Assembly: GCA_002339355.1 (NCBI GenBank)
Contig: DDKQ01000050.1
Coordinates: forward strand, 1-15,493
Direction: 5' to 3'
Source of the DNA: Candidatus Subteraquimicrobium carltonvillense
GTDB lineage: Bacteria; Actinomycetota; Aquicultoria; Subteraquimicrobiales; Subteraquimicrobiaceae
DNA length: 15,493 nucleotides
Program-made: the position numbers and the translations under genes
Shown: in pieces, positions 1 through 5,649 of the stretch
How positions within the stretch are numbered: position 1 is the stretch's first letter
How the letters are laid out: each line of letters opens with the position of its first letter
The notes under the pieces: model-generated
What the model saw: the letters and a program-made list of their open reading frames with translations, nothing else
Database searches by the model: none
What the model was told of the DNA's origin: nothing

Positions 1-72
1 TACATATTTCCTAATTAGGAATCCAACCAGGAGCCCAGTGAGGATCGCTATTGCTACCGATAAAATGAACAA
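1..72 (-). CDS. rny: Ribonuclease Y, N-terminal membrane anchor only (partial, runs off the left edge)
   Basis: Twenty-four codons are visible, read from TTG at 70-72 to base 1, with no stop. They encode a short lead and then one strongly hydrophobic stretch rich in Leu, Ile, Val, Ala and Gly, ending in Arg-Lys-Tyr. This is how RNase Y begins: a single N-terminal transmembrane helix followed by a charged coiled coil. The identification rests on that signature plus position, because RNase Y commonly follows recA/recX in Gram-positive-type genomes. RNase Y is the membrane-bound endoribonuclease that initiates mRNA decay in many bacteria lacking RNase E. A G-run (80-84) in AAAGGGGG serves as ribosome binding site. 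It sits 7 nt from the TTG at 72, which I prefer to the in-frame TTG at 78 because that one is too close. No KH or HD domain is inside the window, so another single-pass protein remains possible. Confidence 0.6.
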   Translation of the reverse strand, partial: MFILSVAIAILTGLLVGFLIRKYV

Positions 73-252
73 ATCCAAACCCCCTTTCGCTTTTAAAGGT
101 AAATTAAAAAGCCGAGCATAGCTCGGCAAAAATACTTGACTTTCAAAGAGAAAATAAAACTTCCCAGCAAGATTTCTCTTGCCTTCAATTATCCTATTTT
201 TAATTTTTTAATCTATATCAAACCCAAGATAAAGTATCTTTGCCGAGCTTTT
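73..252 (-). promoter_or_regulatory. Candidate attenuator/riboswitch-type leader upstream of the RNase Y-like gene
   Basis: The presumed RNA starts near 252, downstream of the -10 at 259-264. Its first bases, GCTCGGCAAAGATACTT (minus, 248 to 232), pair with AAGTATTTTTGCCGAGC (minus, 137 to 121) over 17 positions, all Watson-Crick except one G-U. The second segment contains the 5' arm of the terminator at 111-127, so the two structures exclude each other. The enclosed ~94 nt hold two further local stems: AAGATA/TATCTT near the 5' end, and AAGAGAAA pairing with TTTCTCTT around 173-180 and 147-154. I recognise no known riboswitch consensus. Feedback by RNase Y on its own leader, or a ligand-binding aptamer, are both possible, and both are inference. 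Confidence 0.5.
111..127 (-). terminator. Intrinsic terminator in the leader of the RNase Y-like gene
   Basis: On the minus strand a perfect 7-bp G+C-rich stem (GCCGAGC, loop TAT, GCTCGGC) is followed at once by TTTTTAATTT. It lies about 40 nt upstream of the start at 72, in the same orientation, so it would stop transcription before the gene. No U-tract follows it on the plus strand. Its 5' arm (121-127) is also part of a longer competing helix with 232-248. That makes it look like a conditional terminator, though it could simply end read-through from recX. Confidence 0.6.
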
Positions 253-258
253 AATTTA

Positions 259-267
259 ATTATAACA
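259..267 (-). promoter_or_regulatory. Extended -10 promoter element (TG-T-TATAAT) for the RNase Y leader
   Basis: The minus strand reads TGTTATAAT, a perfect extended -10 box. The -35 at standard spacing is poor (GTGCAA at 281-286, spacer 16). The TTGACA at 273-278 is only 8 nt away and cannot act with this -10. Transcription would begin near 252, four bases before the 5' arm of the long helix. On the plus strand the same bases give TATAAC (261-266), a possible overlapping -10 for the divergent phasin-like gene, but with no convincing -35. Confidence 0.45.
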
Positions 268-352
268 TTGAGTGTCAAGTTTGCACGTAAGAGCGAAAAG
301 CCTGGTTGACCAATCTTTTAAACCCGATAAAATGGGATTGGGGGTGATTAGA

Positions 353-652
353 ATGCTGGATTTATTGAAGAAGATTTTTTATTTTGGAGTGGGCGTAGCT
401 TGGTTGACCAAGGAGAAAGCGGAAGAGGTGGTGAAGAAGTTAAGCGAAACGGGAGAAGTGAGAGGAGAAGAAGCCAAGAAATTAGTTTCTGAGCTGGCGA
501 AAAAGGCTGAGAAAGAGAAGCAGGAACTAAAAAAGAGCATCCGCAAGGAGGTTCATAGGGTACTCGCCGATCTGGGTTTGGCTTCCAAAGAGGATATCCA
601 AAGACTTGAAGAGAGAATCAAGAAAATGGAAGCTAAGGTGGGAAAGTCCTAG
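353..652 (+). CDS. Small phasin-like coiled-coil protein (COG3937 type)
   Basis: This is a 99-residue protein. Residues 1-20 form an amphipathic/hydrophobic segment (LLKKIFYFGVGVAWLT). A highly charged Lys/Glu-rich helical region follows, with a typical helix-turn at SETGEVRGEEAKKL and a C-terminal coiled coil (about 74-96). This layout matches the short proteins annotated as polyhydroxyalkanoate synthesis regulator phasin in many Gram-positive genomes. Their biochemical role is poorly known, and the name does not prove granule binding. I chose the ATG at 353 because GGGGGTGA (340-347) lies at correct spacing and the family begins here. The frame stays open upstream, and an ATG at 331 or a codon near 272 would add an extension unlike the family. 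It is the only plus-strand gene in the window, and its last 20 bases overlap the end of recX on the opposite strand. Confidence 0.75.
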   Translation: MLDLLKKIFYFGVGVAWLTKEKAEEVVKKLSETGEVRGEEAKKLVSELAKKAEKEKQELKKSIRKEVHRVLADLGLASKEDIQRLEERIKKMEAKVGKS

Positions 653-1130
653 GTTTCGCTGGAAAAGATTTGAGGAGTTCAGTGCAGATTTCCCTCACGG
701 TGGCATGGGAAAAACCTCTGCGCAGTAGAAACTGACTTAAACGTCGATAGGCGGCCACGAAATCCAAACCATAATAGCAGGGCAATCTTCTTCGAGCTAA
801 GCTCAAGGCCCTTTTTATCTCATCCTCTTCCTTGTAGTTGCTTAATTCCTCTTCGATTAATTCAGCGCATATCCCCCTTGAGATGAGCTCAGCCTGGATC
901 CTTTTTTTGCCGTAATTTTTATTGTGGATTCTATCATTTATTAAATTCTTGGTGAAGGCAACATCATCCAAAAACCCAAGATCTTTTAATTTTGCGACCA
1001 CAAAATCGATGGTTTCTTGCTCATAACCCTTCCTAAGAAGGCGATCCTTTATCTCATAAGTACTCCTTGCCCTGTATTCAAGCAGTTTCAGAGCATAGTT
1101 TAAAGCTTTAGTTCCATCCCCCTGATGCAT
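633..1130 (-). CDS. recX: Regulatory protein RecX
   Basis: RecX binds RecA filaments and modulates, usually inhibits, their growth and strand exchange. The 165-residue product is built of repeated three-helix units. The first is clear at residues 9-40 (LKLLEYRARSTYEIKDRL, then RKGY), followed by the conserved L-x-x-L-G-F-L-D-D-x-x-F-x-x-N-x-I turn near residue 50-66 and a basic K-K-R-I-x-x-E-L-x-x-x-G-I motif. The ATG at 1130 lies 7 nt after the recA stop, but its ribosome binding site is weak. A TTG at 1172 would extend the protein by 14 basic residues and overlap recA by 35 bp. I prefer the ATG because the conserved domain begins right after it. Co-transcription with recA, and hence SOS control, is likely. 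The 3' end overlaps the convergent phasin-like gene. Confidence 0.93.
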   Translation of the reverse strand: MHQGDGTKALNYALKLLEYRARSTYEIKDRLLRKGYEQETIDFVVAKLKDLGFLDDVAFTKNLINDRIHNKNYGKKRIQAELISRGICAELIEEELSNYKEEDEIKRALSLARRRLPCYYGLDFVAAYRRLSQFLLRRGFSHATVREICTELLKSFPAKPRTFPP

Positions 1131-1137
1131 GATCTTT

Positions 1138-2154
1138 CTAATTTCCCTTGTCCTTTTCGGTCTTTCCTTCAACGATACCGAGTTTTTCCTTGATCTGTTT
1201 CTCTATTTCTGAAGCAATTTCAGGATGCTCTATTAGATATTGCTTTGCCCCTTCTCTCCCCTGTCCCAAGCGCTCTCCATTGTAGGTATACCAAGCCCCA
1301 CTCTTTAAGACAATGCCACTCTCGGTCCCTAGATCTAAAATGCTTCCCTCATGAGAAATACCTTTTCCATAAAGGATATCGAATTCCGCCTGCTTGAATG
1401 GGGGTGCGAGTTTATTCTTGACGACTTTGACCTTGACCCGGTTGCCCATAACCTCTGTGCCCTGTTTTATGGAATCGATCCTGCGGATATCGATCCTCAC
1501 CGAGGAATAAAATTTGAGAGCTCGTCCCCCGGGCGTTACCTCGGGGTTGCCGAAGAGTACCCCTATCTTTTCCCTTAATTGGTTGATGAAAATGGCTGTG
1601 GTGTGGGATTTACTTATGGACCCTGCGAGTTTTCGAAGAGCCTGGGACATCAATCGAGCTTGGAGACCAACGTGGGCATCGCCCATCTCACCCTCAATTT
1701 CAGCTCGAGGGACGAGGGCGGCCACGGAGTCCACAACCACTACATCTAAAGCTCCACTTCGAACGAGCATTTCTGCGATTTCCAGAGCTTGTTCCCCGGT
1801 ATCTGGTTGGGAGACGAAAAGGCTATCGATGTCCACACCTAAACTTTGAGCGTAGGTTGGATCTAGGGCGTGTTCGGCATCGATGAAAGCAGCCACTCCA
1901 CCTTTTTTCTGAGCTTCGGCTATGATTTGCAAACCCAAAGTGGTCTTACCAGAAGCCTCCGGTCCGAATATCTCCACTATCCTCCCCCTAGGGACACCTC
2001 CAATTCCCAGTGCGATATCTAGGGTAAGGGCACCCGTGGGGATTACATCCACATCCATTCGAGCCGGATGTTCTCCCAATCTCATTATTGAACCCTTACC
2101 ATATTTCCTCTCGATCTGTTCTCTGGTGATACCCAAAACCTTTTCTCGATCCAA
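1138..2154 (-). CDS. recA: Recombinase RecA
   Basis: This 338-residue protein is full length for the family. It catalyses ATP-dependent homologous pairing and strand exchange, and as a nucleoprotein filament it triggers LexA autocleavage. Visible motifs are Walker A GPEASGKT (64-71), the catalytic Glu in DAEHALD (Glu94), Walker [11 protein letters not shown] (138-147), loop L1 around [10 protein letters not shown] (154-163), and loop L2 from the NQLREK motif through GNPEVTPGG (191-210). The tail after residue 320 is rich in Lys and Glu. The start is TTG, supported by GAAGGAGGG six bases upstream. A palindromic LexA operator lies about 140 bp upstream. The recX gene follows directly. Confidence 0.98.
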   Translation of the reverse strand: MDREKVLGITREQIERKYGKGSIMRLGEHPARMDVDVIPTGALTLDIALGIGGVPRGRIVEIFGPEASGKTTLGLQIIAEAQKKGGVAAFIDAEHALDPTYAQSLGVDIDSLFVSQPDTGEQALEIAEMLVRSGALDVVVVDSVAALVPRAEIEGEMGDAHVGLQARLMSQALRKLAGSISKSHTTAIFINQLREKIGVLFGNPEVTPGGRALKFYSSVRIDIRRIDSIKQGTEVMGNRVKVKVVKNKLAPPFKQAEFDILYGKGISHEGSILDLGTESGIVLKSGAWYTYNGERLGQGREGAKQYLIEHPEIASEIEKQIKEKLGIVEGKTEKDKGN

Positions 2155-2293
2155 TTTTTGCCCTCCTTCAAGATTGTAATTTAGTCAACCGATCTTCGGT
2201 CAAATCATCCATTCATTTTACCCTTCAGTCAAGAGCCAAAGTTTTCTAACCAACCCAGCTTGTTGACTTTCGACTCCTGACTGCTATTTTAAA

Positions 2294-2307
2294 CGAACAT
2301 TTGTTCG
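2294..2307 (-). promoter_or_regulatory. LexA operator (SOS box, Gram-positive/Cheo type) upstream of recA
   Basis: CGAACATTTGTTCG is a perfect 14-bp palindromic match to the CGAAC-N4-GTTCG operator bound by LexA (DinR) in Bacillus and actinobacteria. It lies four bases beyond the stop of thpR and 140 bp upstream of the recA start. On the minus strand TTGCGA overlaps it and TTTAAAATAG follows, so it would cover a promoter, although I see no textbook -35/-10 pair. A second possible recA promoter nearer the gene is TTGACC-N19-TACAAT. DNA damage induction of recA-recX is the expected outcome. Confidence 0.8.
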
Positions 2308-2310
2308 CAA

Positions 2311-2868
2311 TCAACCCTTTAGGGGGATTTTTACAATTTCACTGTATATGGGTCCACTAGGAGTGAGCCGGCTTTGGAAGAGGGTTATGCTTTTTACTTG
2401 TATAAATTGAGTGGAAAACTCCTCTGTCTCGATACTCGCTAACCTCAAGCGCATGTCTTGAAGTCTCCTTAACCTGGCCAAAGTGACGTGGGCATGGAAT
2501 GCCTTTTCCTCTTTTTTAAATCCTAAAGGTTTTAAGGCTTCCTCCACAAATTGCTGTAGCTTGATCAGATCTTCTTCTCCTTCTTTTATCCCAATCCAAA
2601 AGACCCTGGCTCTTTTATTGGATGGGAAGCAGCCCAGCCCATTTAACTTAAATGCAAAGGGCTTCGCATTTTTTACACTCGAAGCAACGCTTTCGATGAT
2701 TGTAGGCACTTTTTCCTCGGAACAGTTGCCCAGAAATTTTAATGTGAGATGGAGATTCTGAGGTTCGACCCATTTCGCTTCCTTCACCTTTTTCATCTCA
2801 TTTTTAATCGAGGATAGTTTGCGTTGTAAATCTGGAGGGAGCTCAACGGCAATGAATAATCTAAGCAT
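2311..2868 (-). CDS. thpR: RNA 2',3'-cyclic phosphodiesterase (2H superfamily, ThpR/LigT)
   Basis: This 185-residue protein carries the two H-x-T-x catalytic tetrads that define the 2H phosphoesterases: His40-Leu-Thr42-Leu (in NLHLTLKFLG) and His127-Val-Thr129-Leu (in HAHVTLARL). The start RLFIAVELP is typical of the family. These enzymes open 2',3'-cyclic phosphates on RNA to 2'-phosphate ends, and some show 2'-5' RNA ligase activity; the physiological role in bacteria is unsettled. The ATG lies two bases after the cinA stop, with GAGGGTGAGG inside the cinA end as ribosome binding site, so translation with cinA is probably coupled. The cinA-thpR-recA order is common in Gram-positive-type genomes. 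Confidence 0.93.
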   Translation of the reverse strand: MLRLFIAVELPPDLQRKLSSIKNEMKKVKEAKWVEPQNLHLTLKFLGNCSEEKVPTIIESVASSVKNAKPFAFKLNGLGCFPSNKRARVFWIGIKEGEEDLIKLQQFVEEALKPLGFKKEEKAFHAHVTLARLRRLQDMRLRLASIETEEFSTQFIQVKSITLFQSRLTPSGPIYSEIVKIPLKG

Positions 2869-2870
2869 CG

Positions 2871-4124
2871 CTATGATACCTCACCCTCTTCGAATCTCTC
2901 TAAGAGAAAGAGCCGAAGCAAATTCAGGGCTTGTTGTGAGGTCTTGAATTTAATTACCTCCCTTGAACCAGTAAATATGAATCTTTTACAAAAACGAGTT
3001 GTTTTTGTGGACAAGGCTATAAATGTTAGACCAACAGGCTTCTCAGGAGTACCTCCTGTGGGACCAGCGATCCCCGTGATTCCCAATCCAATATCGGCTC
3101 CTACAATCAAACGAGCACCATCCGCCATTGCCTGCGCAGTGAATGAACTCACCGCACCATGTTCCAGGAGAACCTGGCTTGGGACCCTTATTAACTCTCT
3201 TTTCACTTCGGTGCTGTAGGGTATTATTCCTGCCCAAAAGTAATCGGAACTCCCTGGAATGTTGGTGAATCGATTGGAAAGTAGCCCTCCGGTGCAGGAC
3301 TCAGCAACGGCCAACTTAAGCTCATGTTTCCGCAAAAGTTTGCCCACGACTTTTTCCAAGGTATCTTCATCGAAACCATAAACCAATTTCCCAAGTCGAT
3401 CGGCTATTTCATCTTTGACATTGGAGATCAATTCTTCCACGGCTTTTATATCTCCCTTAAGCATGAGCAAGATGTGAACTTCTTCGAGATGGACTAATAT
3501 CTTGATGTTTAAATTTTCATACTTGGCAATGATATCTTCTATCCTCTCTTGCAACGACGCCTCGCTAATATCACAGGTCTTTATGACCTTAATAAGGATT
3601 GCCTTTTCACGAACTCTTTTTCTTAAGAAGGGGATGACCTTATCCTTCAACATGACTTTCATTTCATCGGGCACGCCGGGCAAAGCGAAGATGATCTTAT
3701 CTTCAATTTCCAGGATGATCCCGGGTGCCGTTCCCAGAGTCGGATTTATGGGAATGGCTCCTTCTGGAAGATATGCCTGACGCAGAATAAACTTAGGTAT
3801 AGGTTTATCGTGCGGGAACCTTTCCTTTATGATTTCGGCGAGCTTGGGATCGAATACGAGCTCCCTTTTTACGGCTTTCGATAGAGCCTCTCGAGTGACA
3901 TCATCAAATGTGGGTCCTAACCCGCCGGTTATGATGAGGGCATCGGAATGTTGAAGTCCGTCCAGGATAGCATGGGCGATTTCGTCCACATCATCGGGAA
4001 CCACCTGATGTTGTTGAGAAGAAATCCCATTTTCTACAAGGAATCGGGCGATGTAAGGTGAATTGGTATCGGTAGTCAGTCCAAGGATGAGTTCCGTTCC
4101 CACGGCAACGATTCTGCACTCCAT
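2871..4124 (-). CDS. cinA: CinA-family protein: COG1058 domain plus nicotinamide-nucleotide amidase domain
   Basis: This is a 417-residue, two-domain protein of normal length. The N-terminal MoCF/COG1058 domain (about 1-170, with TGGLGPTFDD at 66-75 and FALPGVPDEM at 146-155) belongs to the ADP-ribose pyrophosphatase-type half. The C-terminal PncC domain (about 255-412) has AESCTGG (274-280) with the catalytic Ser276 and a GITGIAGPTGG loop (348-358). It deamidates nicotinamide mononucleotide to nicotinic acid mononucleotide in pyridine nucleotide salvage. The historical competence-induced name does not prove a role in DNA uptake. The ATG at 4124 is chosen because the conserved MECRIVAVGTELILG start is there. 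An open extension to 4247 lies over pgsA and is not conserved. The start is 5 nt after the pgsA stop. Confidence 0.95.
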   Translation of the reverse strand: MECRIVAVGTELILGLTTDTNSPYIARFLVENGISSQQHQVVPDDVDEIAHAILDGLQHSDALIITGGLGPTFDDVTREALSKAVKRELVFDPKLAEIIKERFPHDKPIPKFILRQAYLPEGAIPINPTLGTAPGIILEIEDKIIFALPGVPDEMKVMLKDKVIPFLRKRVREKAILIKVIKTCDISEASLQERIEDIIAKYENLNIKILVHLEEVHILLMLKGDIKAVEELISNVKDEIADRLGKLVYGFDEDTLEKVVGKLLRKHELKLAVAESCTGGLLSNRFTNIPGSSDYFWAGIIPYSTEVKRELIRVPSQVLLEHGAVSSFTAQAMADGARLIVGADIGLGITGIAGPTGGTPEKPVGLTFIALSTKTTRFCKRFIFTGSREVIKFKTSQQALNLLRLFLLERFEEGEVS

Positions 4125-4129
4125 TTGCC

Positions 4130-4699
4130 TTACTTCCCAAGAGGTGAATTTGATAGAAACGAAATTTCTAAGATACCCTTTGCTTTCATGAAATACTCCA
4201 TGCCTGAGATGATGGTGAAAACAACAGCGATGGCCATAAGTACCCACCCCAGAGACTTGCCGGCTATGAAGATCGGGAGGTTGAGGATGATGGCGATGAC
4301 GGCGATGATTTGGGAAAGAGTTTTCAATTTCCCCAGCGAACTAGGGACTATGATTTTATTTTCGGCTACAGCCATGAGCCTGAGGCCCGAGACGGCAAAT
4401 TCCCGAGCGATGATCACCAATGCTATCCAGGCTGATAATCTTGCTAACTCCACCAGAGCGATTAAAGCCGCGGAGATTAAAAGTTTGTCGGCGAGGGGAT
4501 CCAGAATTTGCCCGAAGACGGTGACTCTCTTTTGAAAGCGAGCTACGTAACCATCCACCGTATCGGTGAAAGCAGCGATGCTAAAGATAACCGCAGCAAT
4601 ATAGGATCCGAAGGGTTGTATCCTTTGAGAGAGGAGGAAGATCATGAACAGTGGGATGAGTAATATCCTTGTAACGGTGATTTTATTGGCCAGATTCAT
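4130..4699 (-). CDS. pgsA: CDP-diacylglycerol-glycerol-3-phosphate 3-phosphatidyltransferase
   Basis: PgsA is an integral membrane enzyme that makes phosphatidylglycerophosphate from CDP-diacylglycerol and glycerol-3-phosphate, the committed step to phosphatidylglycerol. The 189-residue protein has the complete CDP-alcohol phosphotransferase signature: Asp46, Asp49-Gly50, Ala53-Arg54, Gly63, Asp67 and Asp71 in the D-x2-DG-x2-AR-x8-G-x3-D-x3-D pattern. Several hydrophobic helices surround it (about 11-24, 31-45, 73-90, 94-110 and 130-165). The N-terminus LANKITVTRILLIPLF is typical. The ATG has only a weak upstream purine run (AAGATAAAG). It sits 58 bp after the phosphoesterase gene and just before cinA, in one apparent operon. 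Related CDP-alcohol transferases share the signature, but position and N-terminus favour PgsA. Confidence 0.95.
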   Translation of the reverse strand: MNLANKITVTRILLIPLFMIFLLSQRIQPFGSYIAAVIFSIAAFTDTVDGYVARFQKRVTVFGQILDPLADKLLISAALIALVELARLSAWIALVIIAREFAVSGLRLMAVAENKIIVPSSLGKLKTLSQIIAVIAIILNLPIFIAGKSLGWVLMAIAVVFTIISGMEYFMKAKGILEISFLSNSPLGK

Positions 4700-4757
4700 C
4701 TTTATCTTCGGGTTGTGAACTGTTATGGCTTACATTATACCTTTTCTCAAGTTCTCA

Positions 4758-5249
4758 TCAAGCCCATTTCAGCTCAAAAATCTGTGCTTTCATCGTCTCC
4801 AAATCTATGATACCCACGGTGGATTTACCCGTAAGCCACCCACCGCATTCTCCTGGGTTGACCACCAAAGGTTTCTTCCCTCGTACATCGACCTTATGAG
4901 TATGGCCATAGATGATTACATCATATTTTCCCCCAGCCATCAGACTAGGCAAGAATTTTGGTTGATGCATCAAGACGATTCTTTTGCCGCTTAATTCAAT
5001 CTCGTGATAGTCCTCATATATCTCTCCTATACCTTCAAATTTTTCTTGAAGCAGCAATTTATCTCCATCGTTATTGCCGAAAACTCCTATGAGTTTTGGT
5101 CTCAAATTCTTAAATTCTCTGGGAGTTATGGGTGAAATAAAGTCTCCAGCATGAAGCACGATATCCACCCCACTTCCATTGAATAAGTCGACTGCCTTGG
5201 CGATCATGGGCATATTTTCATGGCTATCGGCCATAACGCCTATCCTCAT
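4758..5249 (-). CDS. YfcE/MJ0936-family metallophosphoesterase
   Basis: This 163-residue calcineurin-like phosphoesterase has all metal-binding motifs in order: Asp8-Ser-His10, His33-Ala-Gly-Asp36, Gly58-Asn-Asn-Asp61, His95 in VLMHQ, and Gly115-His-Thr-His118, followed by NPGE (131-134) where relatives usually have NPGS. Family members hydrolyse phosphodiesters such as bis-pNPP with Mn2+ or Ni2+, and the true substrate is usually unknown. The start is ATG at 5249, preceded by AAGGAGGT seven bases upstream. A GTG immediately before it (5250-5252) would add one residue. It is the first gene of the apparent pgsA-cinA-thpR run. It is preceded by a promoter and a 160-nt structured leader. Confidence 0.9.
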   Translation of the reverse strand: MRIGVMADSHENMPMIAKAVDLFNGSGVDIVLHAGDFISPITPREFKNLRPKLIGVFGNNDGDKLLLQEKFEGIGEIYEDYHEIELSGKRIVLMHQPKFLPSLMAGGKYDVIIYGHTHKVDVRGKKPLVVNPGECGGWLTGKSTVGIIDLETMKAQIFELKWA

Positions 5250-5252
5250 CAC

Positions 5253-5409
5253 AATACCTCCTTATCTTTTTTTAAAATGGACTAGTTCGGGGCAGCCGCT
5301 CGGGTCTCACCTCGCTGCAAACTTAAGAGAATGCTTAAGAAGTTTTCATAGGCGAGGCTCCGACACTTTCTTAAGCACTTACCCCTCCCTCGAATGTATA
5401 AAATGCAAA
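5253..5409 (-). promoter_or_regulatory. Hairpin-rich 5' leader of the yfcE-like/pgsA/cinA/thpR run
   Basis: No gene is visible between 5250 and 5649. The part next to the phosphoesterase is G+C-richer than the flanks and folds well on paper. A 12-bp stem with one bulge pairs 5365-5377 with 5332-5343 (arms around the palindrome CTTAAG). A GCAGC/GCTGC-closed hairpin with an inner GGT/ACC stem lies around 5291-5317. CCTCGC in the loop of the first stem can alternatively pair with GCGAGG in the second, so the fold could switch. CTTAAG occurs three times (5322, 5334, 5370). I see no U-tract terminator, so any control would be at translation or RNA stability. No known riboswitch consensus is recognised. 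Confidence 0.35.
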
Positions 5410-5415
5410 CCTAAC

Positions 5416-5444
5416 TTAATAGTCCATCTTATTCCTAAGTTCAA
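5416..5444 (-). promoter_or_regulatory. Candidate sigma-A promoter for the yfcE-like/pgsA/cinA/thpR run
   Basis: On the minus strand TTGAAC (5439-5444) and TATTAA (5416-5421) are separated by exactly 17 bases, each matching consensus at four of six positions. Transcription would start near 5409, giving a leader of about 160 nt. The stretch from 5445 to 5649, between this promoter and the Lon-like stop, holds only A+T-rich low-complexity sequence with loosely repeated GGACTT/GGATTT words. I find neither a gene nor a clear terminator there. Confidence 0.45.
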
Positions 5445-5649
5445 GGTCTTATGATATTTTTGGCTTCGGACTTTGGACAGGGCCTCGGACTTAGAATAAT
5501 TTTGGATTTTAGATTGTGATTTTCCATTTTTCACTTTGAATTTTTCATTAAAGGCGAGACTTAGCTGTGCAAGAAGTTCATAATTTGGGAATTTGATGAC
5601 TCTCCGAGTGGATTGGCGTCGTTGATTCTTTTCCTCGAAGAGATGCTTT

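Noticed and set aside
273..278. TTGACA on the minus strand as -35 for the RNase Y promoter
   Set aside because: It is only 8 bases from the -10 at 259-264, far too close for a normal sigma-A promoter. The extended -10 is the better explanation.
4125..4247. 41-codon N-terminal extension of CinA with a His-rich segment
   Set aside because: It lies over the pgsA 3' end. The family start MECRIVAVGTEL and the spacing after the pgsA stop favour the ATG at 4124.
5281..5400. tRNA, SRP RNA or known riboswitch in the G+C-rich leader of the yfcE-like gene
   Set aside because: I looked for a T-arm GGTTC-GA-TCC, the SRP apical loop, T-box, lysine, SAM and cyclic-di-AMP riboswitch elements. None is present, so it stays an unassigned leader.
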